A stretch of DNA of 64,000 nt from Collybiopsis luxurians FD-317 M1 (Eukaryota; Basidiomycota; Agaricomycetes; Agaricales; Omphalotaceae). The DNA lies in contig KN834768.1 of the NCBI GenBank assembly GCA_000827265.1, positions 728,299 to 792,298 of the forward strand. The letters are read 5' to 3'. The first letter of the stretch is position 1. Each line of letters begins with the position of its first letter. A program made the translations under genes and the position numbers. The notes under the pieces were generated by a model. It did no database searches. It was not told where the DNA came from and saw nothing but the letters and a program-made list of their open reading frames with translations. Shown here in pieces: positions 46,969 through 59,531 of the stretch.

Positions 46969-47690
46969 ATTTTTGCATCTAATTAATGTAAGTTTCCCTC
47001 TCAACTTTCATGACATACAATTGACCTACTTATCTAGCACTGTATGAGTCATTCCAATGCTCTTTGCTTCCTTTTTTTGCACTCTTTCTTGTCCTTTCAT
47101 CTTTCCTGGTGAAGTTGTAATTTGACTGGGAAATTGAATCTGATGTTTTGCCTTCAACCTTTTTGCTTCATTTCTCTTGAGTGGGTATACAACCTAGTTG
47201 CTGTTTCACAATAGCTAAGCACCACGAGATGTGGAAGAATGTACTGTACTACAGTAAAATGAACTGGTTTCACTTGGGTTTGATGGTTTCAGCTATTGAC
47301 TCTGTAATAATTTTGAATTTGGTCAGGTCATGCTAGAAAGAGAAACTAAAGTAAATGGAATGTCAAAGATAAGATAATTTCGGAATGAGGTGTCCTCCCC
47401 ACTTTCACAACAAATATAATGATTCCATAACGAAAACTTCCTTGGCTTTCAAGTGTATAAGATTTATTAGTATTATAAAGTGGTGGATCAAAGGGCGGCC
47501 AAAGGCCTCTAAGTTTCCAACAGGGAAATCCAAGGACATTTGCTCCCATAGTTGTTTCCCTCGCCCATGCAACCATACCCAGGTCCTAAAGGGCACTTGA
47601 ACTCATCTGAAATCACACTCGCTCATTCATAACACCAACGCTCTGTCTACGCTACTCATTTCCCTCTGTTTCCTCTCTAAGAAGATTGAA
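46969..47690. other. 3' flank of NLR4
   Basis: Resembles the 3' flanks of NLR2 and NLR3 for the first 300 bp. No gene seen. Confidence 0.35.
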
Positions 47691-47995
47691 GGACAGATTT
47701 ACAGAAAAGCAGGATCGGATCGGTATTTGTGATAGGTGAATAGCAAACCGTCGTGTGTACATGTACCTTTTCCTTATTTCAAGTTGTTGGGCTCCCTTTG
47801 TGTCAGACAACATGCGTTGCCTTTGAAGACGCATGCGGCTTCCATTCATACGCTTCTGCCAAGAAACCAAGGTATCTTTTTTTCCATTTTACATATTCGG
47901 TTTGCTCACATCTTGCTTCGACTGGCGGGGAACCTTCCAACTTTGAACCAACTGTCACCTGCACTAATCCTCAAAACATGTACATCCTTTTTCTT
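47691..47995. repeat. Start of a fifth, truncated repeat unit
   Basis: 47730-47995 matches 39525-39770 and, inverted, 27285-27490. It ends with the ACATGTACATCCTTTTTCTTC sequence also seen at 28594-28616. Immediately after, the truncated Tnp2-type transposase begins, so the unit is interrupted or broken here. Confidence 0.5.
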
Positions 47996-49578
47996 CTAGA
48001 CACACTTGGTGTCTGAAATCTAATTATTTTCTGCTCGTGCTTGGTAGTAGCTTGAGCTATCTGGTCTGTGGTTTTGATGAAGCTTTCATGAGTGTGATAT
48101 GGAAGGTCATTCACTGGCCATTCTTGAACAACAGGCTGGCCACTTGCCTTGTAAAGCTGGTTCTTATCTTCGTCAAAGGAAATGTGTGCAAGTGGACAAT
48201 AATAGCCACCGCCTGATGCATTAGGGTCACGAATTCCCTTGATTGAGCAGGATTGACAAGGAGAGAAGCTGTTAACTGAAGTATTGTTGATCACCTTGTC
48301 CATGGCCCTCATGTCCATTTCATTCTGAATGCTGTATGCTTGGAGCATGGTGTAAGATTCTGATTCAGCACTGAAAACATGTACACCATATGCTAATTCA
48401 ACAAGCTCTTCCTGGAATGGATGGAGAAATGATGCCAGAATCTTGGGTCTCCCTGGGACAAGACCAATGGGAATTAGATAGTCAAGATGGGTCTGAATTT
48501 CAGGAGGAAGATTGAGATTTTTAATGAGCAGAGGGGTAGCAGAGGGCCCAGACTGTTTTCAATGAAAGACCTGGTGACTATCATGCCAGAAAGCTAGAGC
48601 AATATCGTCCTTTCCATCAAAGTACTGATGGGGCAGTGTCTGGCCATCGACCTTGACATTTCAATGTAAAAGACCTCTATAGCCATCACTGTCAAAGACA
48701 TCAGAGAGAGTATTGGGACTGTAGCTATAATTGCTACGATATTGCATGAGTTCAATCATGGACTTATTTTTGAAGAAGCCCTTAAACCAAGGAATCAAGG
48801 GTATGTAGCAGAAGTGCTGATCCGGCACTCCCTGGCCATCCTTCCGAAGCTCGCTGCATTCTGGACATGAGTCAAGATCTGCATAGTGTCCAGTATATGC
48901 AATGCAAGATTTAATGCACATATCAAGCCATAGAGGCTCAATCTGTGACAGATTATGCATCTGATGAATAGTCTTCCATTCTGATTCAATACTGAGATCA
49001 CTACAGAAAAGGTATCTCATCTGCTTGAAGGCTTTACAAGTAAGATGATTCCCTATCTTTAAATGAAAGGCCTTGATTGAATCAATGTCAGATTTGTTGA
49101 GCATATGTTTCCCTAAAATTTGATGTTTTCATGGGCAAGATTAAGGTGTAAAATCATAAGACTCATGCAGCTTGAAGTCCTCATTTTCCCATGGATTTTC
49201 TGTATCCAGCAGCTGAAGATAGTAATCATCAAAAAATTGGCCAATATCTTCCTCAGAATCCCCATCACTATCTTCCCCGGTGCCAGAATCACTTCCAAAA
49301 TTGTAATCAGATTCTGAAGAGTCATTGTCAATAACAGTAGGAGATTGGTGGTCAGAGATAGAATCATTATCACTAGAGGAGTCATAATTTCTGAGGTTGT
49401 TCTCTTGAGCCAGGAGAGTGAGATGGTCAGGGGCCACATAAGGTGTATCTGTTTCAGAATCCGAATCACGATAGGGTGTCAGGCCATTTAAATCTGTGTA
49501 ATGGCACCTGCGCTGTCTTTCACCAATAACAGCAGTACAGAATTGAGTACAGTGGCAGTGCTTTCACTTTCCAGGCAT
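47996..49578 (-). pseudogene. Tnp2/CACTA-type transposase, truncated and degenerate
   Basis: Read from 49578 down, one frame gives a Cys-rich start (C-H-C-T-Q-F-C), an acidic Ser/Asp-rich linker, then the core of the basidiomycete Tnp2 family: C-P-E-C-S-E-L-R-K-D-G-Q, F-C-Y-I-P-L-I-P-W-F-K-G, Y-R-S-N-Y, D-S-D-G-Y, then L-N-L-P-P-E-I-Q, I-G-L-V-P-G-R-P-K, F-L-H-P-F, and C-Q-S-C-S-I-K-G-I. Several in-frame stops occur (in the M-P-G-K start, near 49141-49120, at 48661 and at 48559). The C-terminal half is absent because the sequence runs into the NLR-unit repeat at about 47996. The protein would cut and paste a CACTA-type DNA element. This copy cannot. Confidence 0.8.
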
Positions 49579-49716
49579 GAGAGTACCATAACAGATTGAT
49601 AAGTAGGGGGTGGAGAAAGAAGGACAGAAGCATCAATCAGATTATCAATGGGTGCCTATTTTACCAACTGGGCATGACTGGTTGCATCACACAATTTGTC
49701 TTCGTCCATACTTAAC

Positions 49717-52700
49717 ATGCTTAACTCTCAGTTCATGGACAAGCTATATCATGATTTGAAGAGAGCTTATCTCACACTCAAGAAGGCATCAAAGGAGAAG
49801 AAAATAAAGAAGTCAAAGAAAGTGGCCAAAGTGAAGAAACTCATCAGGGATAAGTGGCGCATTCCAAAACCTGAAGGTACTATTGGCCGTGGTGGCCTGA
49901 AGTTGCAAGATGTAATGGGTCTTGGAAGTAACCCAGAACGATACTATCGAATTATAGTAAGCACTTATTTTTCTCAATATCTATGCTTCTACATTTCTAT
50001 GCAGAACCTTTCTCATCATATCATTGGTAGGAAGCTAGACTTTGCAACAAAGTTCTCTGCACACACAGAAGAAAAGATTGCTCTGGCAATTTGTGCAGTA
50101 TGTATCCTATCCTGACAGCCATCTAGTTTGCTGAGGTGTATCAGTTGCTATTTACTGTATACAGTTGAGCTCAGAGATTGAGTTTTTACAGAGATTCAAA
50201 GACAACTGGGCTGCATGCAAAATTATTAAGGCTTGTTTTGCCAATAACAGTCCTAGGCTTCAGAAACTTTACAAAATTGAAAGGGCCGCAAGTCAGATGG
50301 ATGCACAACAAATTCCCAAAGCAGATCATAGTGAAGCTGGAGGAAAACTTTCCATTAACACATATCTTTCGGAAGAAGAAAAAGTCTCTAAGTAAACTCG
50401 AGGTTGTCAAGCACCTGGCGAGTCTGATTCAACTTCTGAAGAAGAAAGTGATGTAAGTACAAAATTTAAACTCAATAACATCTTGTTTATTTCACTCATG
50501 ATTTCTATTTAGATCTCCACTGAGGCAGGGAAGTCAATTCCAGGGGCAAGGAAGTCGGTAAGCAATCAGGATCTCAATTTTAGCCTCTATATTGACTTGT
50601 CAAAGTCCATACAAAAGTTAAGCCGAAGTGAATCCGAAGAGGATACAAGTTCTTCAGTAAGTTTTACTCTAATGCGTTATTGCACACTATACTAACTCTG
50701 TTTAATACTACAAGGATGAAAAGACAACACCTAGAAGAGAATCAAACGATAGCAGAAAAAAGAGGATGGCAAGATTGCACAATCTCACAGACCGCAAGGG
50801 AATGAAAGATAAGGAGAATACTTGGAACACTGAGGAGAGGGGGGTGAAAGACTTGGTGGTGTTGCGCAAGAAGGATGGGAAGGACACCGGGGCATTGGTG
50901 AAGAATGGAAAAGAGACAGGGATGCTGTCCAAGAAAAAAGTAAATGAGATTGGGGTGCCATGCAAGAAGAAAGGTCAGGAGACAGGGACATTAAGTGAGA
51001 AGACGGTGAAGGAGAAGTCTAGGGTATTGCATGAGAAGAAGGAGAAAGAGACTGAGGTATTGTACGAGAGGAAAGGGAAGGCAACTGGGATGCCATGCGC
51101 AGTTAAAGGGAAGGAGACACACTCAAAGGAAGAGAAGGAAAACCACCAGCTGCAGCACAAACAAGAAAAGCTGATCAAAAGATTATATAAAAAGAAGGAG
51201 AAACAGATTAGCAGATCATGTGACTTAGAGGAAGAAAAGGTACTTCATTTATATATGGCATTTGTCTGAATACTGACTATTCTTTACTGCGCATCACAGT
51301 CTACCCCTCAGGAGCACAAGATGCCAAGGTCTTCTGTCAGTTTGTTCCCTTCTACAGTTAGCGCTGTTCAGAAACTTAATGGATTGCTCTCATTAGAAAT
51401 TGAGGATTGAAACTCAAAAATTCAATGCCGACAATAAGCATAACAGTCAAGTATGTTCAGCCTTTTAGACTCAAGTTCTTTGTGCTCATTTTGAGTATCA
51501 GCACTCTAAGGCTACTAGAGGTGCTGATACAATAAGTGCCAAGAAGCAAAGTGACAAGGTACAGTTACAAAGTTGTGATCAAGTCAAAGTTAAAGGCCCA
51601 AAGGTAATGATATTTTGCAATCCTGCATTATCTGGATGCTTACTTTAGTAACAGAAAGTTGAACAAAGAAAAAAAGCTCTGAAAAACATAGTGTATTCTG
51701 ATTCAGCTTTGAGCTCAGAAGATGCTGACATTATTGAGGTGAGTATTTTTTTTTATTAGCACTGTAGCGCAAATTTGATTATCTTATCTAGGTGATGAAT
51801 GATTTCCTGTAGTCCAAAAGCTGTTCAAAATTCATCTCAGGCTTAGGTCAGGCCACCAGTTCAGTCATCTCAGAGTGATTCTTCAGTGCATACCTTCCAA
51901 CTGCATTAAAACCTGAATGATTTAGTTTCATGATTAGAATGTAGTTGACTCTTCAGACAAAAACATCAATCAGTCAAGTTCCTCTGATGGTCAGAGAGAG
52001 AAATTTTTAGTATAATTTGATACAGATTGTCTATTCAAACTCTGACAATGCCCTACAGAGAATGAGTCATTCACATTCCAAGGTTTGCTCTAAGCTATCT
52101 GTTCACTGTATCCCCGCTTACACTCCTTACAGACCCAAAGCAGTATCACTATGAAGGCATCATTTCCGGTAAGCTGTATCATTGCAATTTGAATACCATT
52201 GTTTGCTCAAGGTGCATTGAACAGGTTGCTCATGAACTTTTTTCACCTGAGCAAAGTAATCTTTGCCTACCTCACATTGAGTTCTCAGTGTCAGAAAGTG
52301 AAAGTGAAACAGTAAACTCAGCTTTCGAAGCTCTGTTCTCAACTCTGACCATCTTTCCAGGATAATAGTTTTCAATGTCCAACCTGTTTGGAGCCTATTC
52401 AAGTAGATGCCCCTGAAGAGGTTTTCAAACTCCTTGTTCGCTGGGAGGAGCTCTTGAAAAACCCCAAAAATTCATCTCAGATTGCCAAGATTGACATAAA
52501 GCTCTGCACACTGATAGCAGAAAGTAACGAAGCCAATGATCTTCAGAACTCTGTGAATGAATTTTGGTGGGACACGGCAACTGTCATCAATTGGAACACA
52601 TTCCCAAACTGAATCCTTGAAATGGGTGAAGATCTCAAAAGTCTTATTTTGGATTGTGATACTTTTACTGCCCAGCGCATCTATCAGGAGATTCAAGATA

Positions 52701-53900
52701 CCTATGGTCCATCTCCAAAGGAAATCAAACAAAATTTTACCAGGAAACCACAGGTGGTTTCTAACTTTTGTGCCGGCCGCACCAAACCTGGATTGTAAGT
52801 TTTACTATCATGTTCCGTTCTGATTATCTGACATCTCGACAATATAGCTATGGCACATTTGGGCGCAATATTATCCTCGATGCTCTCATGCAAATTCTGC
52901 CACCTAATAAAATCAATACTGAAATAACCAAACCATTTACTGGAATGGAAACAATTTTGATATTTCTTCTTCCGGTAACTGCGGTTAAGCTTATGGAACA
53001 GGAACTCTCCGGTGTTAAGACCAATGTTACCCTTGATGAAGATAGGCTCTGGGAACTGCTACAGACAACAGCCCACTGGGGCAAGATGTACTATGGTGAA
53101 AATGAGGCCAATGAAGAGGAGGGGTCTGATCTGATGAAGATACGCCAAATCATTAGGAAAGATCTTTCATCTCTTCTTGTAAGTCTGCATGAACCTCCTG
53201 TTACGGTGTACATGAGTCTCATTATCCTTAGGATGATGAAATGGTCATAGTTTGTGTATCTCTATTCTATCAGACATAATCTTACTTGTTTTAGGATGGT
53301 GCTTCATCAAACATTCCTCCAAAGGACCAGCGAAAGATGAAAATTGAAGGTGTACGTTGTTAATTGTAAGTAGTCCAAACATACAAGCTGATGATTAGTA
53401 CAGAAAAAAAAGGCTCTTGATCCAGTTAGTACTCCTTCTCTCCTTGCAGTGGCTCTCATCTGAACAGAATCTCTTGCAGGAAAAGACAACATCTCTACAA
53501 CTATATCAACCTGAAGTAAGTGCCTTTTGCTCTATAAATGATTTGAGTATTGAGTAACTATTTAGATTCCTCCGCCTTCAGAACAGCCACTCAGTATTGA
53601 AGACTTCGAACACAGAGTATGCAGAATCTGCTCTGACTCCAGTTCATTGTATCTGAATGTAATGCAGGTCCCTGCCGGAATACTTAAGAAATCTACTGGG
53701 AAGCGTAGGGCTGTAGAGGCTGAAAGTATCGAAGTGAGTGATTTTCATAATAACAAGTGCAAGCTTTCAATGGTCTATCCTATATAGCAACCTGAAACCC
53801 CACACAAGAAAGTCAAAATCAGCGATAATTTGACTGTCAAGCTTTTGGTAGCATATTTGATTGTTTTGCCGTAGCACTCTTGCTGATCCTTATGGTTTGC
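49717..53900 (+). pseudogene. RTC4-like gene, many exons, degenerate
   Basis: The 5' part splices cleanly: exons 49717-49956, 50005-50097 and from 50165, all phase 0. They encode a Lys-rich region, then L-Q-R-F-K-D-N-W-A-A. Later exons encode Ser/Glu-rich segments and a Lys/Glu-rich stretch (50766-51237) built of degenerate repeats around K-K-x-x-E-T-G. The 3' part (about 52190-53190) resembles the RTC4-like domain common in Agaricomycetes: C-S-R-C-I-E-Q ... L-P-H-I-E-F, then C-P-T-C-L-E-P, a helical stretch, N-W-N-T-F-P, and Y-G-T-F-G-R-N-I-I-L-D ... L-L-P-V-T-A-V-K-L-M. A TGA at 52610-52612 and frame breaks near 50395 and 52200-52400 indicate decay. RTC4 is named from a yeast telomere-capping suppressor; its biochemical role is unclear. 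It is divergently transcribed from the Tnp2 remnant about 140 bp away. Confidence 0.5.
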
Positions 53901-54707
53901 AGTCCCCAGATGCCAACTGTAGCAGTCCTGTGAAGGAGAATGCAGTGAGAGTTTTGAGTTGATCATCAGCTTGTCGATGACTAATTAGAGTTGGTAGCCG
54001 CTTCCAGTTACAACAGGTGAAACATGGAGAAAGATGCAGCGTACTACAAGAGAACCTCTCAGGTATATACCGCATGCTGGCCCTTCGCAAATTTGAGCTT
54101 CAAGTAACCGCCGTCACCACTAGCCACAGATTCACTTAGACTGCTGCTGCTTTCGCAATTTTTTGCTTCTGGATTGCTGTTATCATGCTTCCATAATTTC
54201 TAGGACTAGGTGTACCCTAGTTGCTTTGACATTCAGTTGATGAGTGCTGTTTTGTATTTTCTGCATTTCCTTTGGGATTGCATTCACTAGTTTACCTTGA
54301 TATACTTTTAATGTTTAGTTAGTACTTCTAGACTTTATTTGATTGGCCATCTAGATCTTCTGTTCTGCAGAAAATCCATTTGAAAGAACAGTGTAAGAGA
54401 TATGAATTGTGCGGCAGTCATGCAACTGCTAAGTTTCAATGCAGGAAACTTGTTCTTGCCTTTCCCCTTGTTCTGCCTTTTTTCTCGCTCTCAATATCAC
54501 TGCCTCTGTACTTTTACTCCCTCCATACTTTTACTCCCATCTGGTCCATTCCTCCAGTACTGAAGAAGAATAGCGCCTATTTGGGCACTTAATTGACTTT
54601 GCTGCTTCATCACCACCACCACTGCCATTTCCTTCAGCGAACTCAGGTTTGTCCTCCATTTTTATGCTCACTTTTAAGCTAAATTTTTCCTTTTTTTTTT
54701 CTTTCAG

Positions 54708-55228
54708 GCTTTCTATTGCTACAGAATTTGATCTGCCCAAGTTGGTCCACCACCGGTCTCTCAGATGCAGTCGATACCACTGCAGATCTAGAAAACTGGG
54801 CAGAAGCAACCATAGAGCTTGCTTCCAGACTCCTTGGTGTTGTCACCTCTAAAGTCTCCGACAATACCAAATGCAAAGCTGCCAGAACAGCCCTGTTATT
54901 GAAGTCCTTTACTTCCATCTACCTGTCCACCAAAGATGTCCACTCTGTCACCTCTGCATACAATGCCAAGGTCAGAAAGGCTGTCCTTTCTTCACACTTC
55001 AATACTCTTTCTGTTCTCCAAGGTCAGAAAGTTGCCAACATTCCTGCTGGTCCCCAATCAGCTCTCTTCGCCGCTGCCGAAGCTGATTCACTTTTAGGTG
55101 GCCAGGGCACCAATGAAGTTTGCATTGATGAACTTCAGTCTCTTCACAACATTTACAAGCCTTTCATCACGTCTTTCGTATCTTCCATGTCCAATATTAT
55201 TGCTCCTCTCCCTGAGGAAAAGCAATAA
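54708..55228 (+). CDS. Unrecognised ORF, possible gene fragment
   Basis: An open frame of about 170 codons preceded by a plausible intron (GTTTGTCC...TTTCAG, 54648-54707) and a Pro/Ser-rich upstream exon (A-S-S-P-P-P-L-P-F-P-S). The protein looks alpha-helical with mixed charge (L-E-N-W-A-E-A-T-I-E-L-A-S-R-L-L-G-V-V). I do not recognise a family. It may be part of one broken gene with 55438-56361. Confidence 0.4.
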
Positions 55229-55437
55229 ATTTCTCCATTCTACACACACAGCTTTGACTTCTTCTCCTGGTTGTCAGGTGTCAGCTCTCAACCTTTGACT
55301 GCCTATCTTGCCTGATCATTATTGGTGAATATGGAAAGGGGTATGCTGAGTTGTACAGCTCCTCTTCGATGACCTGAGAGGACAATTGCCCTGAGAAGTA
55401 ATCTCCTCACCTTGTGGAGGCCCAGTGAGTATTTAAC

Positions 55438-56361
55438 TTGCAATATTGGGGCCTTAGACTTATTTCAATTAGGGATGGAACAATGTATCTCAACACCCCC
55501 TTCTTGTGCCTTTTGGGCAAATCCCCAATAGTGGTCCCCGGTATGACTCTGCTGACTGTCAAAAGCAGCTTCATCAGTGCCGTACTTGATGCCAGCTACC
55601 ATATCGAGTTAGATGGAGGAGGCCACTACAATGCCAATACTCTTCGCACTAAGGCTGCCAAAATTCAATTGAATATTCCCCAGGTGCAGGAATCACTCTC
55701 AATTCTATCTACATCAACCCAGCACAATTCGGCTTCCAGTTCCTGCTTTGGCAAGAGTTCAACTCCCTATTGTTGTGAATTTCCTCAGGGCTTACCAATG
55801 TGGCAAATCTTTTCCTCTGAATGAGTCTCAGCTTGTGGCGCTCATCTGGTTCAGAATAGAACTGGCTCTATCTTGCCTGCTGGTGACCTCCTCAAGCTTG
55901 TCCACCTCTTCAACAGCTTCCACATGGTCAAGAGCACCAAACTATTCCAGGCTGGCAACACCTGTGGATCCAAAGGCAAGATTGTTTCTGTCGTCAACTC
56001 TCAATGTGGAACTGTCAAAGTGAAGGGCTGCATAAGTGTTCTGCACTTTAGTTGGCATGTTTTTTCACTGAATTTTTTCTTTTTGCTTTTCCTTTTTGAG
56101 CAAAATATCTCTTTCGTTGGCCTGGTCCTTCTCATGAGGAACACATCTTTCAATACTCCTCACCCTGGTATGCAGGCCACAGATGAGAAGGTAACTGAGG
56201 GCTTGGCAGAAGTTTTCCAACTATCAACTGCCGATGTCCTCTCTGGGTGGAATGGGTATGAATCTTCTGTAGCTGCTTGGGACAGCGCTGAGGAGCATTT
56301 CCATGTGGTCTATGGTTTTCAGATTGTCAAGGCCAGATCACTGACCTCAGTGTTCAGATAA
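55438..56361 (+). pseudogene. Unrecognised degenerate coding region
   Basis: Protein-like stretches appear in successive frames. One reads V-V-P-G-M-T-L-L-T-V-K-S-S-F-I ... H-I-E-L-D-G-G-G-H-Y-N-A-N-T-L-R (55438 onward). Another reads F-L-R-A-Y-Q-C-G-K-S-F-P-L-N-E-S-Q. A third reads F-N-S-F-H-M-V-K-S-T-K-L-F-Q-A-G-N-T (55873 onward). A candidate intron sits before a G-M-Q-A-T-D-E-K exon near 56172. The frame changes suggest indels. No family recognised. It may belong to the same mobile block as the neighbouring Tnp2 and RTC4-like genes. Confidence 0.35.
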
Positions 56362-56369
56362 GTTTCCAT

Positions 56370-57448
56370 TTGTTTGCTTTTTATGCTGCTATTATCTGGT
56401 TTCAGATGGGCAATAATTCATGTGCACTGGAGAGCTTGTCACGCTCCCAACTTTACCTGATATCTTGAACAGCCTGAGGATTTAAAAAACTGAGATAGCT
56501 AAGTATCAGTTTTACTGCATAATCCACTCAGGACTGATAGAAACTTTTGCAATTCGGACTGGGACTTGCCTGTCAAAAATGAAGTGCTCGGTGGCCTTGT
56601 GTATCCATGCTTTGTACTAAGAAGAGTGAAGGATACATCAAGCTGGAGTGTCATCTTGCTACATGGGTATTGATGCTCCTTTTCCACATGAGATACGCTG
56701 GGCTGGCACCCTGTCTCTTTGAACCCATAGGAGTGAGTCCTTATCTTTTCTGCGCTAGTGTTTTGTACTAAATACATTTGACCAGAACGGCCCTCAACTC
56801 ATCCCTAATCCCCATATACGCAAGTACTTTGTCAATTAGTATAACAAGATGGTATTTTCAGAGCCATACAGAAAGTCTTACTCATGATCTCCTAGGGACT
56901 CTGCGCAATCTCCTGTAAGTCATAGGTTCTGCTCAGGATATATCAAAGTCAGTAGGTTAGAATCAAGATAGATTCAATGTAGTAGATACTATATGTGAAT
57001 GGCATCCATAAGAACAAACGAGAAGCATTGCATCGATGGTAAATTGACAGTACAATCTTGAGTGTTTCAAATGCTCATTTTGACTGTGTAATGTACAATC
57101 AATATGACGGCGTGTTATAATCAATATGACGGTGTGTACAATCAATGTGAATGAGAGTTACAATCAATATGATTGTGAAACACCATTGACCGAATGTCCA
57201 GTTCACCCTCAAGCTGACGGTCATACTGATTGTCAATGACAGTGATTCTCATTGATTCATACAATCAATCTAGCAGTTTTTTTCACAATCAGTATCCTTG
57301 TTCTTACTTCCCGCAGTGTGCCGCATGGCAGTTACTTGTGCCCTGTGTGGTGGCACCAATGAGTCAAGTCTGGTGACTCAAATGCCGCTGCCTCCCTGCT
57401 TAGTCTAGACTTGAAACAGATTGTAATTTATTATGATGTCAGCTTTAA
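56370..57448. other. Spacer with a short CAATCAATATGAC repeat
   Basis: At 57095-57180 about four 21-bp units based on ACAATCAATATGACGGTGTGT occur, with related inverted and direct fragments up to 57290. No gene seen. This is the left flank of the Ngaro-type element. Confidence 0.45.
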
Positions 57449-58045
57449 TCGGGCTTAAACTGTGGTTTACGCAAGGCTAATAGTTGTGGTGAGTAGCTTG
57501 TTGTGATACCTTATGCACCTCGCTGAGGCTGTTTCCACCACAGGATTAATGGGTCAGCCCTCCTGTGGTTGTCAAGCGAAATGGCCGCTCAGCCATGCAG
57601 CTTATGTGCCTCGCTGTGGCCTCCTTCCACCACAGGACCCCTGGGTCTGCCCACCTGTGGTCACCAAGTGAAAGAGCCATCCAGCCGCGCAGCTTTTCAT
57701 CCACTCCGAGGATGTTTTTCCACTGCAGGACCAATGGATCAGTCCTCCTGCATGTCAGCAAGGGAAAACAGCCACTTCGACTATTGAACGGCTCTGTGCC
57801 GTTGTTTGACCTGTCCTAGTAGGTAAAAAATGAGATCTATTACTCTGTAACCACACACTCTTGTGTAAATGCTGTCTCATAGTCCCACATTGAGATGTTA
57901 ATAGTAATCTAGTATAGTGAAAATTTTTTTCCTTATCCTTTCTTTCCACTCTTCGTACTAGGTATGTTCGAAGCTCCATAGTCTACTGTATATTCCTCCT
58001 TAGTTATAATTTCTTTCCACTCTTTGTACTAGTGTCATTTCCTTG
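57449..58045 (+). repeat. Ngaro split direct repeat A1
   Basis: Aligns with 62736-63331 from the common start TCGGGCTTAAACTG to the CTAGTGTCATTTCCT end. Differences are mostly C/T and G/A transitions, often at CpG (for example TTACGCAAGG versus TTACACAAGG, and GCTTATGTGCC versus GCTTACGCACC). Confidence 0.9.
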
Positions 58046-58106
58046 TCAATTCCGCACTTCATGCCATCTGCCGAATCAAACCATAAAAAACAGACTCGGT
58101 TTCCCT

Positions 58107-59531
58107 ATGTCCAATGTCCAGCATCAACAGTCGGTCCCTCCAGGAGAGGCTATCTACATTCCAGCCCTCCCACTGGCCAAAATGGAGTCTGATGAAGCCT
58201 TACAGCACACACGTACAGCCCTCCAGTCAATTGTTAACAAGCATCGAGAGAGGAGGTACAATGCCGTTACTGCTAAACAGGTTATCTGACAATATGTGGA
58301 AGCCTTCTATGGCATATTCTATGTCAACCAAAACTACGAAGATGCCATCCAGCCATGGGTGGCACTCATCGACAACCAGGAATTGCAATTCGGTCAAGCC
58401 GAACACAAAGGGGCAGGAAGAGCAGATGCCAACTTCGCAAGAGGCAACCAGTATCAAAATGTTCCCGCTCACAGATCTGGTCAAGGGAATCAAACGAACC
58501 CCAACAGACCATCTGCAGGTCGAGACCAACAGGAGTACAGAAGCAACTACCTGTGGGAGCAGGGGAATGAAGAGGATGCTCATTGAGAGACTCCAGGATC
58601 ACCCAGTATCATTGTTGGGTCAAAGCAACATGCAGCTACCTCCAATAAAGAAGATGAGAATGGGAGCGATGATGAGCTTGAACAAGCGGCTAAATGTGCA
58701 AAGGAGGACAAGCAGGATGAGTCCTTGTTTGGCTGGACAGCAGAGGCCTTCATCAAGAGATCTACTCTCTCGGCTCGGCACCAAGCCGTCCTTGAGCGAG
58801 TGGAGAACTACTCCAAAGACCTCAACAGAGCCATTACAACTATCAGGGGAAGTGGTCTCAACCCCCTCTTCCCTAGGAAATTGTGGAAGTCAGTGCTCCG
58901 AGATGAATTCATCAAACTCTCCGAAGTCTTTGCCTTGGTTGCAGACCAGCACAACCATGACCCCACCAGAGTCATGTCCAATATCCTCTCAGATGCTCTC
59001 GAGCTCACCACCCTCACCAAACAAGCTCCGACCAAAAAGATTGACAATCAGAATGCCTGGCAGAGAGCGTGGCAAGCTACAGCCGACGCTATTGTATTTG
59101 CCTTCCCATCTCATAGGAGCGAGGTCTCAGCATATAAGAAACACATTCAGAAGCTCTTTGACCGCCGTGTCGAAGCCCTACACCCAAATATCCTCTTATA
59201 CAACAAAGCCTTCTGCCAGCTCGTCAGATTGAGGAGTGACCTCTTATTCAACAAGTTTAACAATGCTGAAGGCAAGGAGCTCCATGCCACATACCTCACA
59301 CCATCCAGCACTCTTTATGCCCAACTGTCTTCATCTCAGCTGAAGCAGAACCCTCGCCCCAGAGACCGAACTAGGAAGATCTGCAAGAAGTACAATCAAG
59401 GTGACTGTTTCTTTGACAGGTGTGAGCAAAAGCATATCTGCTCAGAGTGTAAGAAGTCCAGTCATGGAGCCAACTTGTGCCCAGGAGTTAAAGAGCAGCG
59501 AGGAGGAGGAAGTGGAGGGAGACCCAACTGA
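58107..59531 (+). pseudogene. Ngaro gag-like protein
   Basis: The frame from the ATG at 58107 to the TGA at 59531 is interrupted by TGA at 58287-58289 and 58584-58586. The N-terminal part reads Q-S-I-V-N-K-H-R-E-R-R, V-E-A-F-Y-G-I-F and A-I-Q-P-W. The middle has helices typical of the family (F-I-K-R-S-T-L-S-A-R-H-Q). The C-terminus has a Cys/His cluster C-K-K-Y-N-Q-G-D-C-F-F-D-R-C-E-Q-K-H-I-C-S-E-C. This matches the zinc motif of DIRS/Ngaro gag proteins in basidiomycetes. Its end overlaps the RT frame by about 130 bp in another phase, so the RT was probably made by frameshift or reinitiation. Confidence 0.75.

Noticed and set aside
48795..49469. Alternative minus- and plus-strand frames over the Tnp2 remnant
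   Set aside because: The Tnp2 motifs all lie in a single frame. The others are shadows.
57095..57290. Possible CRISPR-like array of CAATCAATATGAC repeats
   Set aside because: The units are contiguous and diverged with no unique spacers, and the genome is eukaryotic. It is a short minisatellite.
58114..59232. A 372-codon open frame overlapping the Ngaro gag in another phase
   Set aside because: Its composition (Ser/Thr/Gln-rich, no motifs) is that of a shadow frame. The gag frame carries the zinc motif and conserved helices, so the long frame is probably chance in a CAG/CCA-rich region.
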